A DNA stretch of 58,826 nt from JALOTE01 sp031422195 (GCA_031422195.1 JANOPZ010000137.1:1-58826), one strand, 5' to 3'. Counted from the first letter of the stretch, positions 24,398-33,909 are shown. A program made the numbers and translations. The notes: a model not told the origin generated them from the letters alone.

Positions 24398-25537
24398 ATG
24401 GATTTTCTGAGCGGGTTTCTCACGTCGGCTGGTACTTTGGCTGTTGGTACTTTGTTGCCTTTTTTTGCCATCTTGATTGTGGTCGTTTTTATCCACGAGT
24501 TAGGTCATTACTGGGTAGGCCGGTGGTGCGGCATTGGCGTTCGTGCTTTTGCTGTTGGATTTGGGCCGGAATTGTTTGGCTGGACTGATAAGCACGGTAC
24601 GCGTTGGAAGTTATGTGCCATTCCGCTCGGCGGTTACGTCAAATTCGTGGGTGATGTGGGTGCATCAAGCGCGCCAAACTCAGACGAACTATTGGCATTA
24701 CCGCCCGAAGACCGTGCGCGAGCCTTTCAGGTTCAATCGTTGTGGAAAAAGGCGTTGACTGTATCGGCTGGCCCTGTGGCAAATTTTATTCTGGCTGTTG
24801 TTATTTTTTCGGGTTTTTTCTGGATAAATGGCAAGCAGTATATTGCGCCAATAGTTGGGAGTGTTCAAACCAGTTCGCCGGCAGAACGGGCCGGGTTACA
24901 GCCTGGTGATCGCTTTTTAAGTGTCGCAGGAACGGAAGTGTTGACTTTTTCTGACATACAAAACGTCGTGAACGCCCGGGCCGGAGACGCCATTGATTTC
25001 ACGTTAGACCGAAATGGCCAGACAATAGCGGCGACCATGGTTCCAAATTTAATGGAGCAAACAGATGGCCTCGGCAACACAATAAAAGTTGGAATTATTG
25101 GTGTTCTCGCGAATCGGGACCCGATTAATTCTAGGGTTCTGGAGTTAAATCTTTTCGAATCAATCCAAGCTGCGTTTGCCGAGACCAAACGTACGATCGA
25201 GCGGACCTTGATTTTTCTCAAACGTTTTTCTGTTGGGCGTGAAGATCGCTGCCAGCTGGGCGGGCCAGTTAAAATCGCGCAAATGGCAGAACAGGCTGCT
25301 GAAAAGGGACCATCCTGGCTGATTACTTTGACCGCGTTTCTGTCTATTGGCATTGGTATTATGAATTTGCTGCCAATACCGCCTTTGGACGGCGGCCACT
25401 TAGCCCTTTATGGCTATGAAGCCGTAGCTCGCAGGCCAATGCCTGCATTTGTCCAAGAAAAAATCTACCAGTTTGGTTTTTTAGCAGTGCTTGGTTTCAT
25501 TACATTTGTTTTATGGAACGACCTGTTTGCCTGCTAA
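24398..25537 (+). CDS. rseP: Site-2 intramembrane metalloprotease RseP
   Basis: Inner-membrane zinc protease that cleaves membrane-anchored anti-sigma factors and signal-peptide remnants. The product has 379 residues. The zinc site HELGH is at residues 33-37 in the first membrane segment, and the LDG motif in NLLPIPPLDGGHL is near residue 330. A single PDZ domain (SSPAERAGLQPGDRFLSV) lies between, fewer than the two of E. coli, which is common in alphaproteobacteria. Confidence 0.97.
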   Translation: MDFLSGFLTSAGTLAVGTLLPFFAILIVVVFIHELGHYWVGRWCGIGVRAFAVGFGPELFGWTDKHGTRWKLCAIPLGGYVKFVGDVGASSAPNSDELLALPPEDRARAFQVQSLWKKALTVSAGPVANFILAVVIFSGFFWINGKQYIAPIVGSVQTSSPAERAGLQPGDRFLSVAGTEVLTFSDIQNVVNARAGDAIDFTLDRNGQTIAATMVPNLMEQTDGLGNTIKVGIIGVLANRDPINSRVLELNLFESIQAAFAETKRTIERTLIFLKRFSVGREDRCQLGGPVKIAQMAEQAAEKGPSWLITLTAFLSIGIGIMNLLPIPPLDGGHLALYGYEAVARRPMPAFVQEKIYQFGFLAVLGFITFVLWNDLFAC

Positions 25538-25706
25538 GGCATGTAGGTTGGCAAATAGGTTGGAACGTGTTTTGCCGGCCTGAATTGAAACCAATCCTTT
25601 ACCATGCCCACAGAAATGCGTGTCTTAAAGGCAACGAATGATCAAAGAGTAAACAGGAATTAACGCTAAGCCTTGCTTGAATCAAAATTCCGCGTCATAG
25701 GACAAT

Positions 25707-25735
25707 TTGTCTTTAGCGCATGCTGAGGCTAAATT
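25707..25735 (+). promoter_or_regulatory. Possible promoter for bamA
   Basis: TTGTCT (25707-25712), 17 bases, then TAAATT (25730-25735) in the 280-base gap before bamA. Each hexamer matches four of six consensus bases. The gap also contains TAGGTTGG twice (25544-25551, 25556-25563). No small gene or RNA was recognised in it. Confidence 0.3.
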
Positions 25736-25817
25736 TCGTTTGCCCCCAAAGGGCGTTGTGTAAACTCGGAAGAATTGGTTCCGCCAAAATCTTCCCAGAC
25801 AGGATGAATGAAGGCCG

Positions 25818-28172
25818 ATGAAGCCCAGTTCGCGCATTATCAAAGTTTCTCTTTCCGCAATGCTAGCGGGAGCCAGCGCCATCACAGTGGCTACACCGCT
25901 GCTCATGATGGGCGTAGCGCCGGTTTTTGCTGCGACGCTCAGCCGTGTTGATGTGCGAGGCAACCAGAGGGTCTCAGCAGATACGGTTCGCAGCTATCTT
26001 GGTATTCAAACTGGACAGAGTTTTTCGACCGATGATGTCGACGCTGCCACGAAAGCACTTTTCAACACCGGCCTTTTTGCTGATGTGAAAGTGACTCAAT
26101 CGGGCTCTGCATTGGTCGTAACGGTCGTTGAACAGGCGGTTGTTGCGCAGCCGATTTTTCAGGGCAACAAAAAGATAAAAGATAAAGACCTTGCCGGACG
26201 GGTGCAGTTGCAGCCTCGCAGTCCGTTTTCTCAATCTGCAATGGATGCAGATGTTGAGACCATTCGCGACGCGTACCGTGCCATAGGACGCAGCGATGTT
26301 GCGGTAGCCGCTGAGACAATGGATGCTGGCGACGGCCGTGTTAATGTTGTTTTTAACATCACCGAAGGCGATCGCACAAAAATTAACTCCGTTGCGTTTT
26401 CTGGCAATGATGCCGTGAGCGATACCCGTTTGCGTTCAGTAATTGAGACCAAGCCCAGCAACATCTTGTCACGCTTCCTGCGCGATGATGTTTATTCAGA
26501 TGATAAGCTGCGTGCCGACGAAGATAAGTTACGACAGTATTATTTTAACCGGGGTTACGCAGACTTTCGCGTGATCTCAGGTGCGGGTGAATTTGATACC
26601 GCAGCCAACGCCTATAATGTTGCTTTCACCGTTGAAGAAGGCGCGCGCTATAATTTTGGTGACATCGGCATCGACAGTACTGTTGAAGGCGTCGACACTG
26701 CGCAGCTGACGGGTTTGATTTCAACGAAGAAGGGCAAGGTCTATAGCGCCCGCGATGTTGAAAAAACGTTGATTGCGATTTCGGAACGGCTGGCGAGCCA
26801 GGGGTTTGCCTTTGCGCAAGTGACGCCGCGCGGTGACCGCAATTTCACGGACAACACTATATCAATCACTTATACAATTGACCAAGGGCCGCGCGTTTAC
26901 ATTGAGCGCATTGAAATCCGTGGCAACGACCGGACGCGTGATTATGTCATCCGCCGTGAGTTTGATGTTTCTGAAGGTGATGCGTTTAACCAATTCGTGA
27001 TCCAGAAAGCGCGCAAGCGCTTGGAAGCACTTGGCTATTTTGGCCGTGTCAATATTTCATCTGTACCCGGGTCTGAAGCTGACCGCGTGGTCATTGTCGT
27101 TGATGTTGAAGATCAATCTACCGGTGATATCGGCATAGGTGCGGGTTATGCCGTTGGTGGCATCGACGCTGGCGTTCAGATTGAAGGCTCAATTTCAGAG
27201 CGCAACTTCCTTGGCCGCGGCCAATTCTTGAAACTGGCCGTCGGCGGATCCAGGGCTTCACGCACCTACACAGTCTCGTTTACGGAGCCTTATTTATTAG
27301 GTTCGCGCATTTCTGGCGGATTTGATTTCCAGCGTGCCACCAACGAGTATAAAGCGGGCAGCGGCAATGGCTCGGGCTATGATACCGCAACACAAAGTGC
27401 CGTTGTGCGCTTTGGTTTGCCTATTACTGATGCACTAAATGCCCAATTGGCGTATAATTATACGTCTGAAACTTATACTTGCAAAATCGTGTCGCTTACC
27501 TGCACGGGCAACAGTCAAATTGATAAACAGATAAACGCGGGTGATTGGACTAAATCATCAATTAGCGCTGCCTTGACATATTCCACACTCGATAGCCGTA
27601 CCAATCCGCGCAGTGGTCTTTTTGCCCGCGTGGGAGTTGAGTACGCTGGCGTTGGCGGCGATGCCCGGTTTATCAAGACTACAGCTACTGCGTCCTACTT
27701 CCATTTACTGTCAGAAGAGTTTGATGTTGTTGCCGTCGCAACTGGTGCTGCAGGCAATATATCCGAGACCAGCAAAGGTGGTATCTTAAACTCAGATTTG
27801 TTCCGGTCATCCACCCAAATGATCCGCGGATTTGATTCCAACGGTATTGGCCCTTATGATAGGGTGGCTGGCCAGCATGTTGGTGGCGATACCTACTTTA
27901 AAGCCACAGCAGAAGTGCAGTTTCCGCTGCCACTCATACCGGAGTCGTTTGGTTTACGCGGAGCGCTGTTTGCTGATTCCGCAACAATTTATGGTAACGA
28001 TTTGGGCGGAGCACTTGTTGGCACGAACATGAAATGGCGTGCATCAGCTGGCGTGGGTATTGCTTGGGCATCCCCGTTCGGTCCGTTGCGGATAGACTAC
28101 GCCATACCGTTGGTTAAAGAGCCAACTGACAAAGTTCGTGAGTTCTCGTTCGGCGTTTCAACGCGCTTCTAA
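25818..28172 (+). CDS. bamA: Outer membrane protein assembly factor BamA
   Basis: Core of the BAM complex that inserts beta-barrel proteins into the outer membrane. The product has 784 residues. The signal peptide ends near VAPVFA; five POTRA repeats follow (starting LSRVDVRGNQRVSADTVRSY), then the 16-strand barrel. RGFDSNGIGPYD is the conserved RGF loop, and the C terminus FSFGVSTRF ends in the Phe expected of barrel proteins. A GAAGG site lies just ahead of the start. It leads the lpx genes in the standard order. Confidence 0.97.
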   Translation: MKPSSRIIKVSLSAMLAGASAITVATPLLMMGVAPVFAATLSRVDVRGNQRVSADTVRSYLGIQTGQSFSTDDVDAATKALFNTGLFADVKVTQSGSALVVTVVEQAVVAQPIFQGNKKIKDKDLAGRVQLQPRSPFSQSAMDADVETIRDAYRAIGRSDVAVAAETMDAGDGRVNVVFNITEGDRTKINSVAFSGNDAVSDTRLRSVIETKPSNILSRFLRDDVYSDDKLRADEDKLRQYYFNRGYADFRVISGAGEFDTAANAYNVAFTVEEGARYNFGDIGIDSTVEGVDTAQLTGLISTKKGKVYSARDVEKTLIAISERLASQGFAFAQVTPRGDRNFTDNTISITYTIDQGPRVYIERIEIRGNDRTRDYVIRREFDVSEGDAFNQFVIQKARKRLEALGYFGRVNISSVPGSEADRVVIVVDVEDQSTGDIGIGAGYAVGGIDAGVQIEGSISERNFLGRGQFLKLAVGGSRASRTYTVSFTEPYLLGSRISGGFDFQRATNEYKAGSGNGSGYDTATQSAVVRFGLPITDALNAQLAYNYTSETYTCKIVSLTCTGNSQIDKQINAGDWTKSSISAALTYSTLDSRTNPRSGLFARVGVEYAGVGGDARFIKTTATASYFHLLSEEFDVVAVATGAAGNISETSKGGILNSDLFRSSTQMIRGFDSNGIGPYDRVAGQHVGGDTYFKATAEVQFPLPLIPESFGLRGALFADSATIYGNDLGGALVGTNMKWRASAGVGIAWASPFGPLRIDYAIPLVKEPTDKVREFSFGVSTRF

Positions 28173-28180
28173 TAGACCCG

Positions 28181-28199
28181 TGCCGGGCATGACCCGGCA
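28181..28199 (+). terminator. Hairpin between bamA and lpxD
   Basis: Perfect 7-bp arms TGCCGGG (28181-28187) and CCCGGCA (28193-28199) with a CATGA loop, eight bases after the bamA stop; no U tract. It may attenuate transcription or protect the bamA message. Confidence 0.5.
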
Positions 28200-28218
28200 T
28201 AAACCTCCGGTTGTTCGC

Positions 28219-29259
28219 ATGCCCGTTGTCTCGTTCTTCAAAGCCGGAAAGTCTTTGACGATCGGTGAGGTATCAGCATTGTCTGGCGTCCTTTATGCTG
28301 GCAATGATTTGGACATTTCATTTTCAGGTGTCAGCGCCATCTACGCTGCAAAGTGGGGCGAAATTACCTTTGCGTCCGGAGTGAAGCAACGCGATGATTT
28401 GGCGAAACTTGATGGCGTTTTGGTATTTTGTACACCAAACCTAATGAGTTCGGTTCCCAAAACGTGCTTTACCTTGGAATGCAGCAATCCTGCAGTTGCT
28501 TTCAACAGGTTGGCAAGAGCGTTGTACCCAGACGCCTTACGCTCTCCCCAGTTTGAAGAATGCACGCTTGATCCGGTTGGTGCATATGTCCATTCAACGG
28601 CGAAAATTGAAGATGGCGCCACTCTAGCTGCAGGTTGTGTAATAGGTGCACATGTTGAAATCGGCCGTAACAGCCGTATAGGGCCTGGGGCTACTGTGGC
28701 TGCACACTCCACAATCGGGCGCAATTGTGATTTGGGTGCGCACGTTGTTGTTCAATGCACGCATATTGGCGATGGCGTGATTATTGGACCGGGTGCTACC
28801 ATTGGCCATGATGGATTTGGCTTTGTGCCAAGCTCAAGCGGTTTGGAAAAAGTACCGCAGCTTGGTCGCGTGATAATTCAGAACAATGTCGAAATTGGTT
28901 CAAATACCTGCATTGATCGTGGCAGCCTGGATGACACGGTTATTGGTGAAGGCACGAAAATCGATAACATGGTTCAAATTGCTCATAATGTTCGGGTTGG
29001 CCGAAATTGCGCAATCGCAGCTCAAGTTGGAATATCGGGCAGCGTCATCATTGGGGATAACGTGATGATCGGTGGTGGGGCCGGAATAGCAGACCATATA
29101 ATCGTTGGTGATAATGCTATGATTGCTGCCAGAAGCGGGGTGATGACCGAAATTCCAGCTGGTGCCCGATATGGTGGAGCACCCGCAAAGCCATTGCGCG
29201 AGTTTTTCAGAGAAATTGCCACACTGAAGGCATTGGCAACAAAAGAAACAAAACTTTGA
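28219..29259 (+). CDS. lpxD: UDP-3-O-acyl-glucosamine N-acyltransferase LpxD
   Basis: Adds the second hydroxyacyl chain in lipid A synthesis; cytoplasmic trimer. From 28219 the product has 346 residues, normal for the family. An N-terminal uridine-binding domain precedes left-handed hexapeptide repeats. IGHDGFGFVP and MVQIAHNVRVG are conserved, the latter holding the likely catalytic His256. The start is uncertain: neither this ATG nor the one at 28189, inside the hairpin, has a clear ribosome binding site. An upstream extension to 28138 would overlap bamA and is unlikely. Confidence 0.94.
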   Translation: MPVVSFFKAGKSLTIGEVSALSGVLYAGNDLDISFSGVSAIYAAKWGEITFASGVKQRDDLAKLDGVLVFCTPNLMSSVPKTCFTLECSNPAVAFNRLARALYPDALRSPQFEECTLDPVGAYVHSTAKIEDGATLAAGCVIGAHVEIGRNSRIGPGATVAAHSTIGRNCDLGAHVVVQCTHIGDGVIIGPGATIGHDGFGFVPSSSGLEKVPQLGRVIIQNNVEIGSNTCIDRGSLDDTVIGEGTKIDNMVQIAHNVRVGRNCAIAAQVGISGSVIIGDNVMIGGGAGIADHIIVGDNAMIAARSGVMTEIPAGARYGGAPAKPLREFFREIATLKALATKETKL

Positions 29260-29271
29260 AAGTTGGTCGCT

Positions 29272-29718
29272 ATGCAGATTGAATCAGCTGACATCCAAAA
29301 AGTATTGGCGTCGCTACCGCACCGGTATCCATTTTTGCTTGTGGACCGTGTAAGGGAAATTCAAGGTAATAAATTCGGTATTGGCATTAAAAATGTCACT
29401 ATCAATGAGCCGCATTTCCAAGGTCATTTTCCGGGTCAACCCATCATGCCCGGTGTATTGATTGTTGAGGCAATGGCCCAGACGGCCGGGATAATCACGA
29501 TTCTGGCGCAAGACAGTACAACGCCAAAGGCCGTGTTCTTTATGACGATTGATAATTGTAAATTTAGAAAGCCCGTAGTGCCCGGCGACCAGCTGGAGTT
29601 ACATGTGACTTTGATCAAACAACGCGGAGCTATTTCAAAATATGCCTGCGTTGGTATGGTTGACGGCGCTAAAGTCGCTGAAGCAGAATTGACTGCAATG
29701 ATTGGCGAATTGGGTTGA
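29272..29718 (+). CDS. fabZ: 3-hydroxyacyl-ACP dehydratase FabZ
   Basis: Dehydrates 3-hydroxyacyl-ACP in fatty acid elongation, competing with LpxA/LpxD for the same substrate. From the ATG at 29272 the product has 148 residues; a TTG at 29263 would add three. The motif GHFPGQPIMPGVLIVEAMAQ carries His52 and Glu66 of the hot-dog active site. Its stop is three bases before the lpxA ATG. Confidence 0.97.
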   Translation: MQIESADIQKVLASLPHRYPFLLVDRVREIQGNKFGIGIKNVTINEPHFQGHFPGQPIMPGVLIVEAMAQTAGIITILAQDSTTPKAVFFMTIDNCKFRKPVVPGDQLELHVTLIKQRGAISKYACVGMVDGAKVAEAELTAMIGELG

Positions 29719-29720
29719 AT

Positions 29721-30539
29721 ATGGCCCAAGACATTCACCCGACAGCCATTATTGATTCCGATACGACAATTGCAAAAAACGTAAAAATCGGGCCCTATTG
29801 TGTCGTAGGCCCAGACGTTACACTTGATGAAGGCGTCGTTTTAGTTTCTCACGTTTGTCTGTCTGGCGTTACCAAAATTGGCGCCCGTACCCGTATCGGA
29901 CCGTTTAGTTCGCTTGGCGGAGCACCGCAATCAACACAGTATAAAGGTGAAAAGACCGTCCTGATTGTTGGCACGGACTGTGATATCCGCGAGCATGTAA
30001 CCATCAGTACTGGAACAATGAGTGGTGGCGGCCAGACAATTATCGGCGACAGGGTGTTGATAATGGTCGGCTCGCACATTGGTCATGATTGTATTGTTGG
30101 CGATGATGTCACGTTTGCTAATTATGCAATATTGGGTGGGCATTGTATTATTGGCGACCGAGTGGTGCTTGGCGCGCTTGCAGGGTGTCACCAATTCACG
30201 CGTATTGGCGAGGGCGCAATGGTTGGCGGCGTTGTCGGTCTACGCGAAGATGTCATTCCGTTCGGTTTGGTTGATCGCAACGGGATGCTTGGTGGACTGA
30301 ACATTGTCGGGCTTAAACGACGGGGCGCAACAAAATCCGAACTTCATGATATCCGCCGAACCGTCCACGAGATTTTCTTAGGTGACGGATCGTTTGAATT
30401 GCGCAAGCAACGTGCCATTGCTAACCCACCACAAAACCAATTTGCGTTGTTGATAGTTAATTTTTTGGCAGCTGATGCAAAGCGCTCAATTTTGAAATTC
30501 GGGCGCGGTGCGAGGGCTGATCCGGCCAAACCAGTATGA
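29721..30539 (+). CDS. lpxA: UDP-N-acetylglucosamine acyltransferase LpxA
   Basis: First step of lipid A synthesis, acylating UDP-GlcNAc. The product has 272 residues. Hexapeptide repeats run from IHPTAIIDSDTTIAKNVKIG onward. GSHIGHDCIVG holds the catalytic His (His122), and the C-terminal helical part begins LNIVGLKRRGATKSELHDIR. The start ATG lies two bases after the fabZ stop, and the stop overlaps the lpxI start. Confidence 0.97.
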   Translation: MAQDIHPTAIIDSDTTIAKNVKIGPYCVVGPDVTLDEGVVLVSHVCLSGVTKIGARTRIGPFSSLGGAPQSTQYKGEKTVLIVGTDCDIREHVTISTGTMSGGGQTIIGDRVLIMVGSHIGHDCIVGDDVTFANYAILGGHCIIGDRVVLGALAGCHQFTRIGEGAMVGGVVGLREDVIPFGLVDRNGMLGGLNIVGLKRRGATKSELHDIRRTVHEIFLGDGSFELRKQRAIANPPQNQFALLIVNFLAADAKRSILKFGRGARADPAKPV

Positions 30540-31399
30540 CCTTTGCTGCAAAACGCTATGGTATCATTGCCGGCAACGGGCTGTTGCCACTGACGTTGGC
30601 ACAGCGTTTATCAGAAACCGGATTTCAACCCCATGTTATTGGCGTAGAGGGTGAAGCCGACCCTGCATTAGGCCAATATCACTATCAGAGCCTCGCGCTT
30701 GAAAAAATTGCGTACTCTGTGCCGTACTTGAAAAGCAAAGGCGTGACCCATGTGGTCTTTGCAGGCGGCGTAAGGCGGCGACCAAAGGTCAGCTCACTTC
30801 GCGTTCCGCTACTCCTTTGGCCTGATTTGCCTGCCGTGGCATCGGCATTGAAGCGCGGCGACGATGGATTATTGGTCGCTTTGATAAAGCTGTTTGAGCG
30901 CCATGGTCTGATCATGCTGGGTGCACATAGTATTTTGCCTGATCATGTTACGCCTTTTGGCGTGGTTACAGGTGTAAAACCAGCTGCCAAGCATCATGCC
31001 ACGCTCAGCAGGGGTGTCGAGGCGGCAAAGTTGATTGGCAAACTGGACATCGGGCAAGCCGTGGTTGCATTGGGAAAACGGGTTATCGCGGTGGAGGGTA
31101 TTGAGGGAACCGACCAAATGCTTTCACGCGTTGCTCAGTTGCGCGAACAAGGAAGACTTGATGTAAAGGCAGCCCCGATACTGATCAAAATTGCAAAACC
31201 GGGCCAAGAGCTTCGTGCTGATATGCCAGTCATTGGCGTCACAACTATTGCAGGTTGTAAGGCTGCGGGAATAGCGTTGATTTGTGTTAGTGCAGGTACA
31301 ACACTGATTATGGATGTAGCGCGTACTTTGGAAGCAGCTCAATTGGCTGGAATTAGTGTTTTTGGAATAAACCCCGATGATTGGTTGAAAGACCCCTGA
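30536..31399 (+). CDS. lpxI: UDP-2,3-diacylglucosamine pyrophosphatase LpxI
   Basis: Hydrolyses UDP-2,3-diacylglucosamine to lipid X; this family replaces LpxH in alphaproteobacteria. The product has 287 residues. YGIIAGNGLLPLTLAQ is the N-terminal signature, GGVRRRPKVS and GLIMLGAHSILPD follow, and VAVEGIEGTDQML lies in the C-terminal DUF1009 domain. Four-base overlap with lpxA; the stop overlaps the lpxB start as TGATG. Confidence 0.96.
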   Translation: MTFAAKRYGIIAGNGLLPLTLAQRLSETGFQPHVIGVEGEADPALGQYHYQSLALEKIAYSVPYLKSKGVTHVVFAGGVRRRPKVSSLRVPLLLWPDLPAVASALKRGDDGLLVALIKLFERHGLIMLGAHSILPDHVTPFGVVTGVKPAAKHHATLSRGVEAAKLIGKLDIGQAVVALGKRVIAVEGIEGTDQMLSRVAQLREQGRLDVKAAPILIKIAKPGQELRADMPVIGVTTIAGCKAAGIALICVSAGTTLIMDVARTLEAAQLAGISVFGINPDDWLKDP

Positions 31400-32547
31400 T
31401 GAATTCAAAAACAATTGCGATTATTGTCGGCGAAGAATCCGGAGACTTACTGGGTGCAGACCTTGTACGCGGCTTAAAAGCGAAACTTGGCAGCGATCTG
31501 AAATTAATTGGCGTTGGCGGCGAACATTTGCAAGCCGAAGGGCTAACAAGCATTATTGACCCATCAGAAATGGCTTTGATGGGCATAACTGCGATTCTTC
31601 AGAGACTGCCACGTTTGATTGGTCATGTTCGTAACGTAGCCAAAACCATTATTGCAGCAAAGCCGGACATATTGATTATTATCGACAGCCCAGAGTTTAC
31701 CCACCGGGTCGCGCGAAAGGTACGGGCCGCAATACCGCAAACGCCGATAATCAATTATGTTTGTCCAAGCGTATGGGCTTGGCGGCCGGGCCGGGCCAAG
31801 GTGATGAGATCATATATCGATGAAGTGCTCTGCATTTTGCCGTTTGAACCTGCCGAATTGCTCCGGCTGGGTGGGCCAAAGGGAACTTTTGTTGGGCATC
31901 GATTGATAACCGACGCCGCTATTTTGGCGGTGCATGAAGCACGTAAAGCACACGTAAATACCGCGGGCCAACTTATGCTTTTGCCGGGTTCACGCAGCGG
32001 TGAAATCAAACGGCTGCTGCCTGATATGCTGGAAACGGCACGACTGATGCTCGCGCGAGGTGCAGCAAATACCGTTATTCTTCCAACACTTGAGCGCCAC
32101 CGTAAAAGTGTTGAATCAACCGTTATTGCTGCAAATGTGCCGTGCAATGTCGTTGTTGGTATGGAACATAAACTGCAAGCATTTGTCAGCGCCGACGCCG
32201 CTCTTGCGGCATCTGGCACTGTTTCACTTGAGCTTGCCTTGTGTGGGGTGCCACATGCTTCTGTTTATCGGTTGGATTTTTTGGCAAAAGCACTAGCAGA
32301 TCGCGCGTATCTCGCATGGTCAGCCAACTTGCCAAATTTAATCATTGACCGGGTGGTGGTGCCGGAAAGTTATGGCATTTTTTTCCGGCCGGAGACGCAC
32401 TTTCGCCTTGTTGCGGAGCTGATGGATCCAAATAGTCTTTTCCGAAAAGCTCAATTGGCCGGATTTGACAGTGTTCGCTTGGCGCTACAGGCAAAGCGCC
32501 CCGCTGCAGAAATCGCGGCGGAGCGTGTTTTGGCATATATTAAATAG
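31399..32547 (+). CDS. lpxB: Lipid A disaccharide synthase LpxB
   Basis: Joins UDP-diacylglucosamine and lipid X to the tetraacyl disaccharide; GT19 glycosyltransferase at the inner membrane. From 31399 the product has 382 residues. GEESGDLLGADLVRGLK, SPEFTHRVARKVRA, YVCPSVWAWRPGRAK and LMLLPGSRSGEIKRLLP are diagnostic. A TTG start at 31381 would overlap lpxI and is not needed. Its end faces gltA with only nine bases between the stops and no visible terminator. Confidence 0.97.
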   Translation: MNSKTIAIIVGEESGDLLGADLVRGLKAKLGSDLKLIGVGGEHLQAEGLTSIIDPSEMALMGITAILQRLPRLIGHVRNVAKTIIAAKPDILIIIDSPEFTHRVARKVRAAIPQTPIINYVCPSVWAWRPGRAKVMRSYIDEVLCILPFEPAELLRLGGPKGTFVGHRLITDAAILAVHEARKAHVNTAGQLMLLPGSRSGEIKRLLPDMLETARLMLARGAANTVILPTLERHRKSVESTVIAANVPCNVVVGMEHKLQAFVSADAALAASGTVSLELALCGVPHASVYRLDFLAKALADRAYLAWSANLPNLIIDRVVVPESYGIFFRPETHFRLVAELMDPNSLFRKAQLAGFDSVRLALQAKRPAAEIAAERVLAYIK

Positions 32548-32556
32548 ACCGAAATA

Positions 32557-33849
32557 TTATTTGCGCTCGCCCACAGACACATAATCGCGTTGCGGCGAGC
32601 CGGTATAAAGTTGGCGCGGGCGGCCAATTTTTTGTCGTGGATCTTCAATCATCTCAGACCATTGTGCAATCCAGCCGACAGTACGGGCAACAGCAAACAA
32701 GACCGTGAACATGTTGGTTGGAAAGCCAAGCGCACGCAATGTGATCCCTGAATAAAAATCAATATTCGGATAGAGCTTTTTCTCAATGAAATAATCGTCG
32801 GTTAGCGCAATACGCTCCAGCTCAATGGCAACATCCAATGTTGGATCGTCTTTAATGCCAAGCTCAGCGAGCACTTCATGGCAGGTTTTTTGCATGATTT
32901 TGGCGCGTGGATCGTAGTTTTTGTAAACGCGGTGGCCAAAGCCCATCAAACGGAATGGATCGTTTTTGTCTTTGGCGCGCGCGATGTATTCTGGAATACG
33001 GTCAACTGTGCCAATTTCGGTCAGCATGTTGAGCGCTGCCTCATTAGCACCGCCGTGGGCAGGGCCCCATAGGCAAGCAATGCCTGCCGCGACGCATGCA
33101 AATGGGTTAGCACCCGAAGAGCCCGCAAGGCGCACGGTTGACGTTGAAGCGTTTTGCTCATGGTCGGCATGGAGTATAAAAATGCGGTCCATCGCGCGGG
33201 CCAGAACTGGATTTACCACATATTCTTCGCAAGGTACCGCGAAACACATTTTCAAGAAATTTGCTGAATAGCCCAATGAATTTGTTGGATAAACAAACGG
33301 CTGGCCCACAGAATACTTAAATGCCATTGCAGCAATTGTTGGCAACTTTGCAATCATCCGAAGGCTGGCAACCATGCGCTGGTATTCATCAGAAATATCT
33401 GTGGAGTCATGATAAAACGCGGAAAGTGCCCCGACCACGCCGCAAACCACGGCCATTGGGTGCGCATCACGGCGGAATCCTGAGTAGAATTTAGACATCT
33501 GCTCATGCACCATCGTGTGGCGCGATACGCGGTGGTCAAAATCGGCTTTTTGGGCAGCTGTTGGAAGTTCGCCGTAAAGCAGCAAATAGCAGGTTTCGAG
33601 GAAGTCGCCGTTATCAGCAAGTTGGTCAATCGGGTAGCCACGATGCAGCAAAACACCCGCATCGCCATCAATAAAGGTAATTGCGGATTCGCAAGCTGCG
33701 GTTGACGTGAAGCCTGGATCATAGGTGAACATTCCCGTCTCAGCATAGAGTTTGGAAATATCGATCACATCCGGGCCGATCGTTCCGCTTCGTACTTGAA
33801 ACAAATGCTCTATTCCATCGATGTTCAGGGTAGAATTGTGATCAGCCAT
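32557..33849 (-). CDS. gltA: Citrate synthase
   Basis: Condenses oxaloacetate and acetyl-CoA in the TCA cycle. The start at 33849, preceded by GGAAGGA, gives 430 residues. The catalytic His-His-Asp set is visible: WGPAHGGANE (His265), MGFGHRVYKNYDPRA (His306) and PNIDFYSGI (Asp364). This is the long, NADH-sensitive hexameric type by length and N-terminal domain. A further upstream extension to 33918 lacks a binding site. Confidence 0.97.
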   Translation of the reverse strand: MADHNSTLNIDGIEHLFQVRSGTIGPDVIDISKLYAETGMFTYDPGFTSTAACESAITFIDGDAGVLLHRGYPIDQLADNGDFLETCYLLLYGELPTAAQKADFDHRVSRHTMVHEQMSKFYSGFRRDAHPMAVVCGVVGALSAFYHDSTDISDEYQRMVASLRMIAKLPTIAAMAFKYSVGQPFVYPTNSLGYSANFLKMCFAVPCEEYVVNPVLARAMDRIFILHADHEQNASTSTVRLAGSSGANPFACVAAGIACLWGPAHGGANEAALNMLTEIGTVDRIPEYIARAKDKNDPFRLMGFGHRVYKNYDPRAKIMQKTCHEVLAELGIKDDPTLDVAIELERIALTDDYFIEKKLYPNIDFYSGITLRALGFPTNMFTVLFAVARTVGWIAQWSEMIEDPRQKIGRPRQLYTGSPQRDYVSVGERK

Positions 33850-33895
33850 TTTAATTCCTTCCAACATCGCCATAAGCGCAATGGTGCACTGCGAT

Positions 33896-33909
33896 TTCGC
33901 ACATGCGAA
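33896..33909. promoter_or_regulatory. Inverted repeat upstream of gltA
   Basis: TTCGCA-CA-TGCGAA lies 47 bases upstream of the gltA start. On the minus strand a TTGGAA-N17-TAGCTT promoter-like pair sits just upstream of it. A repressor or activator site is possible but unproven. The 199-base gltA-gltX gap holds no gene. Confidence 0.3.

Noticed and set aside
25804..25821. Five-codon open frame whose stop overlaps the bamA start
   Set aside because: It has no properly spaced ribosome binding site and is too short to support; chance ATG near the true start is more likely.
28138..28218. Longer lpxD start overlapping the bamA 3' end
   Set aside because: The extra residues are the bamA C-terminal coding region in another frame and do not resemble LpxD.
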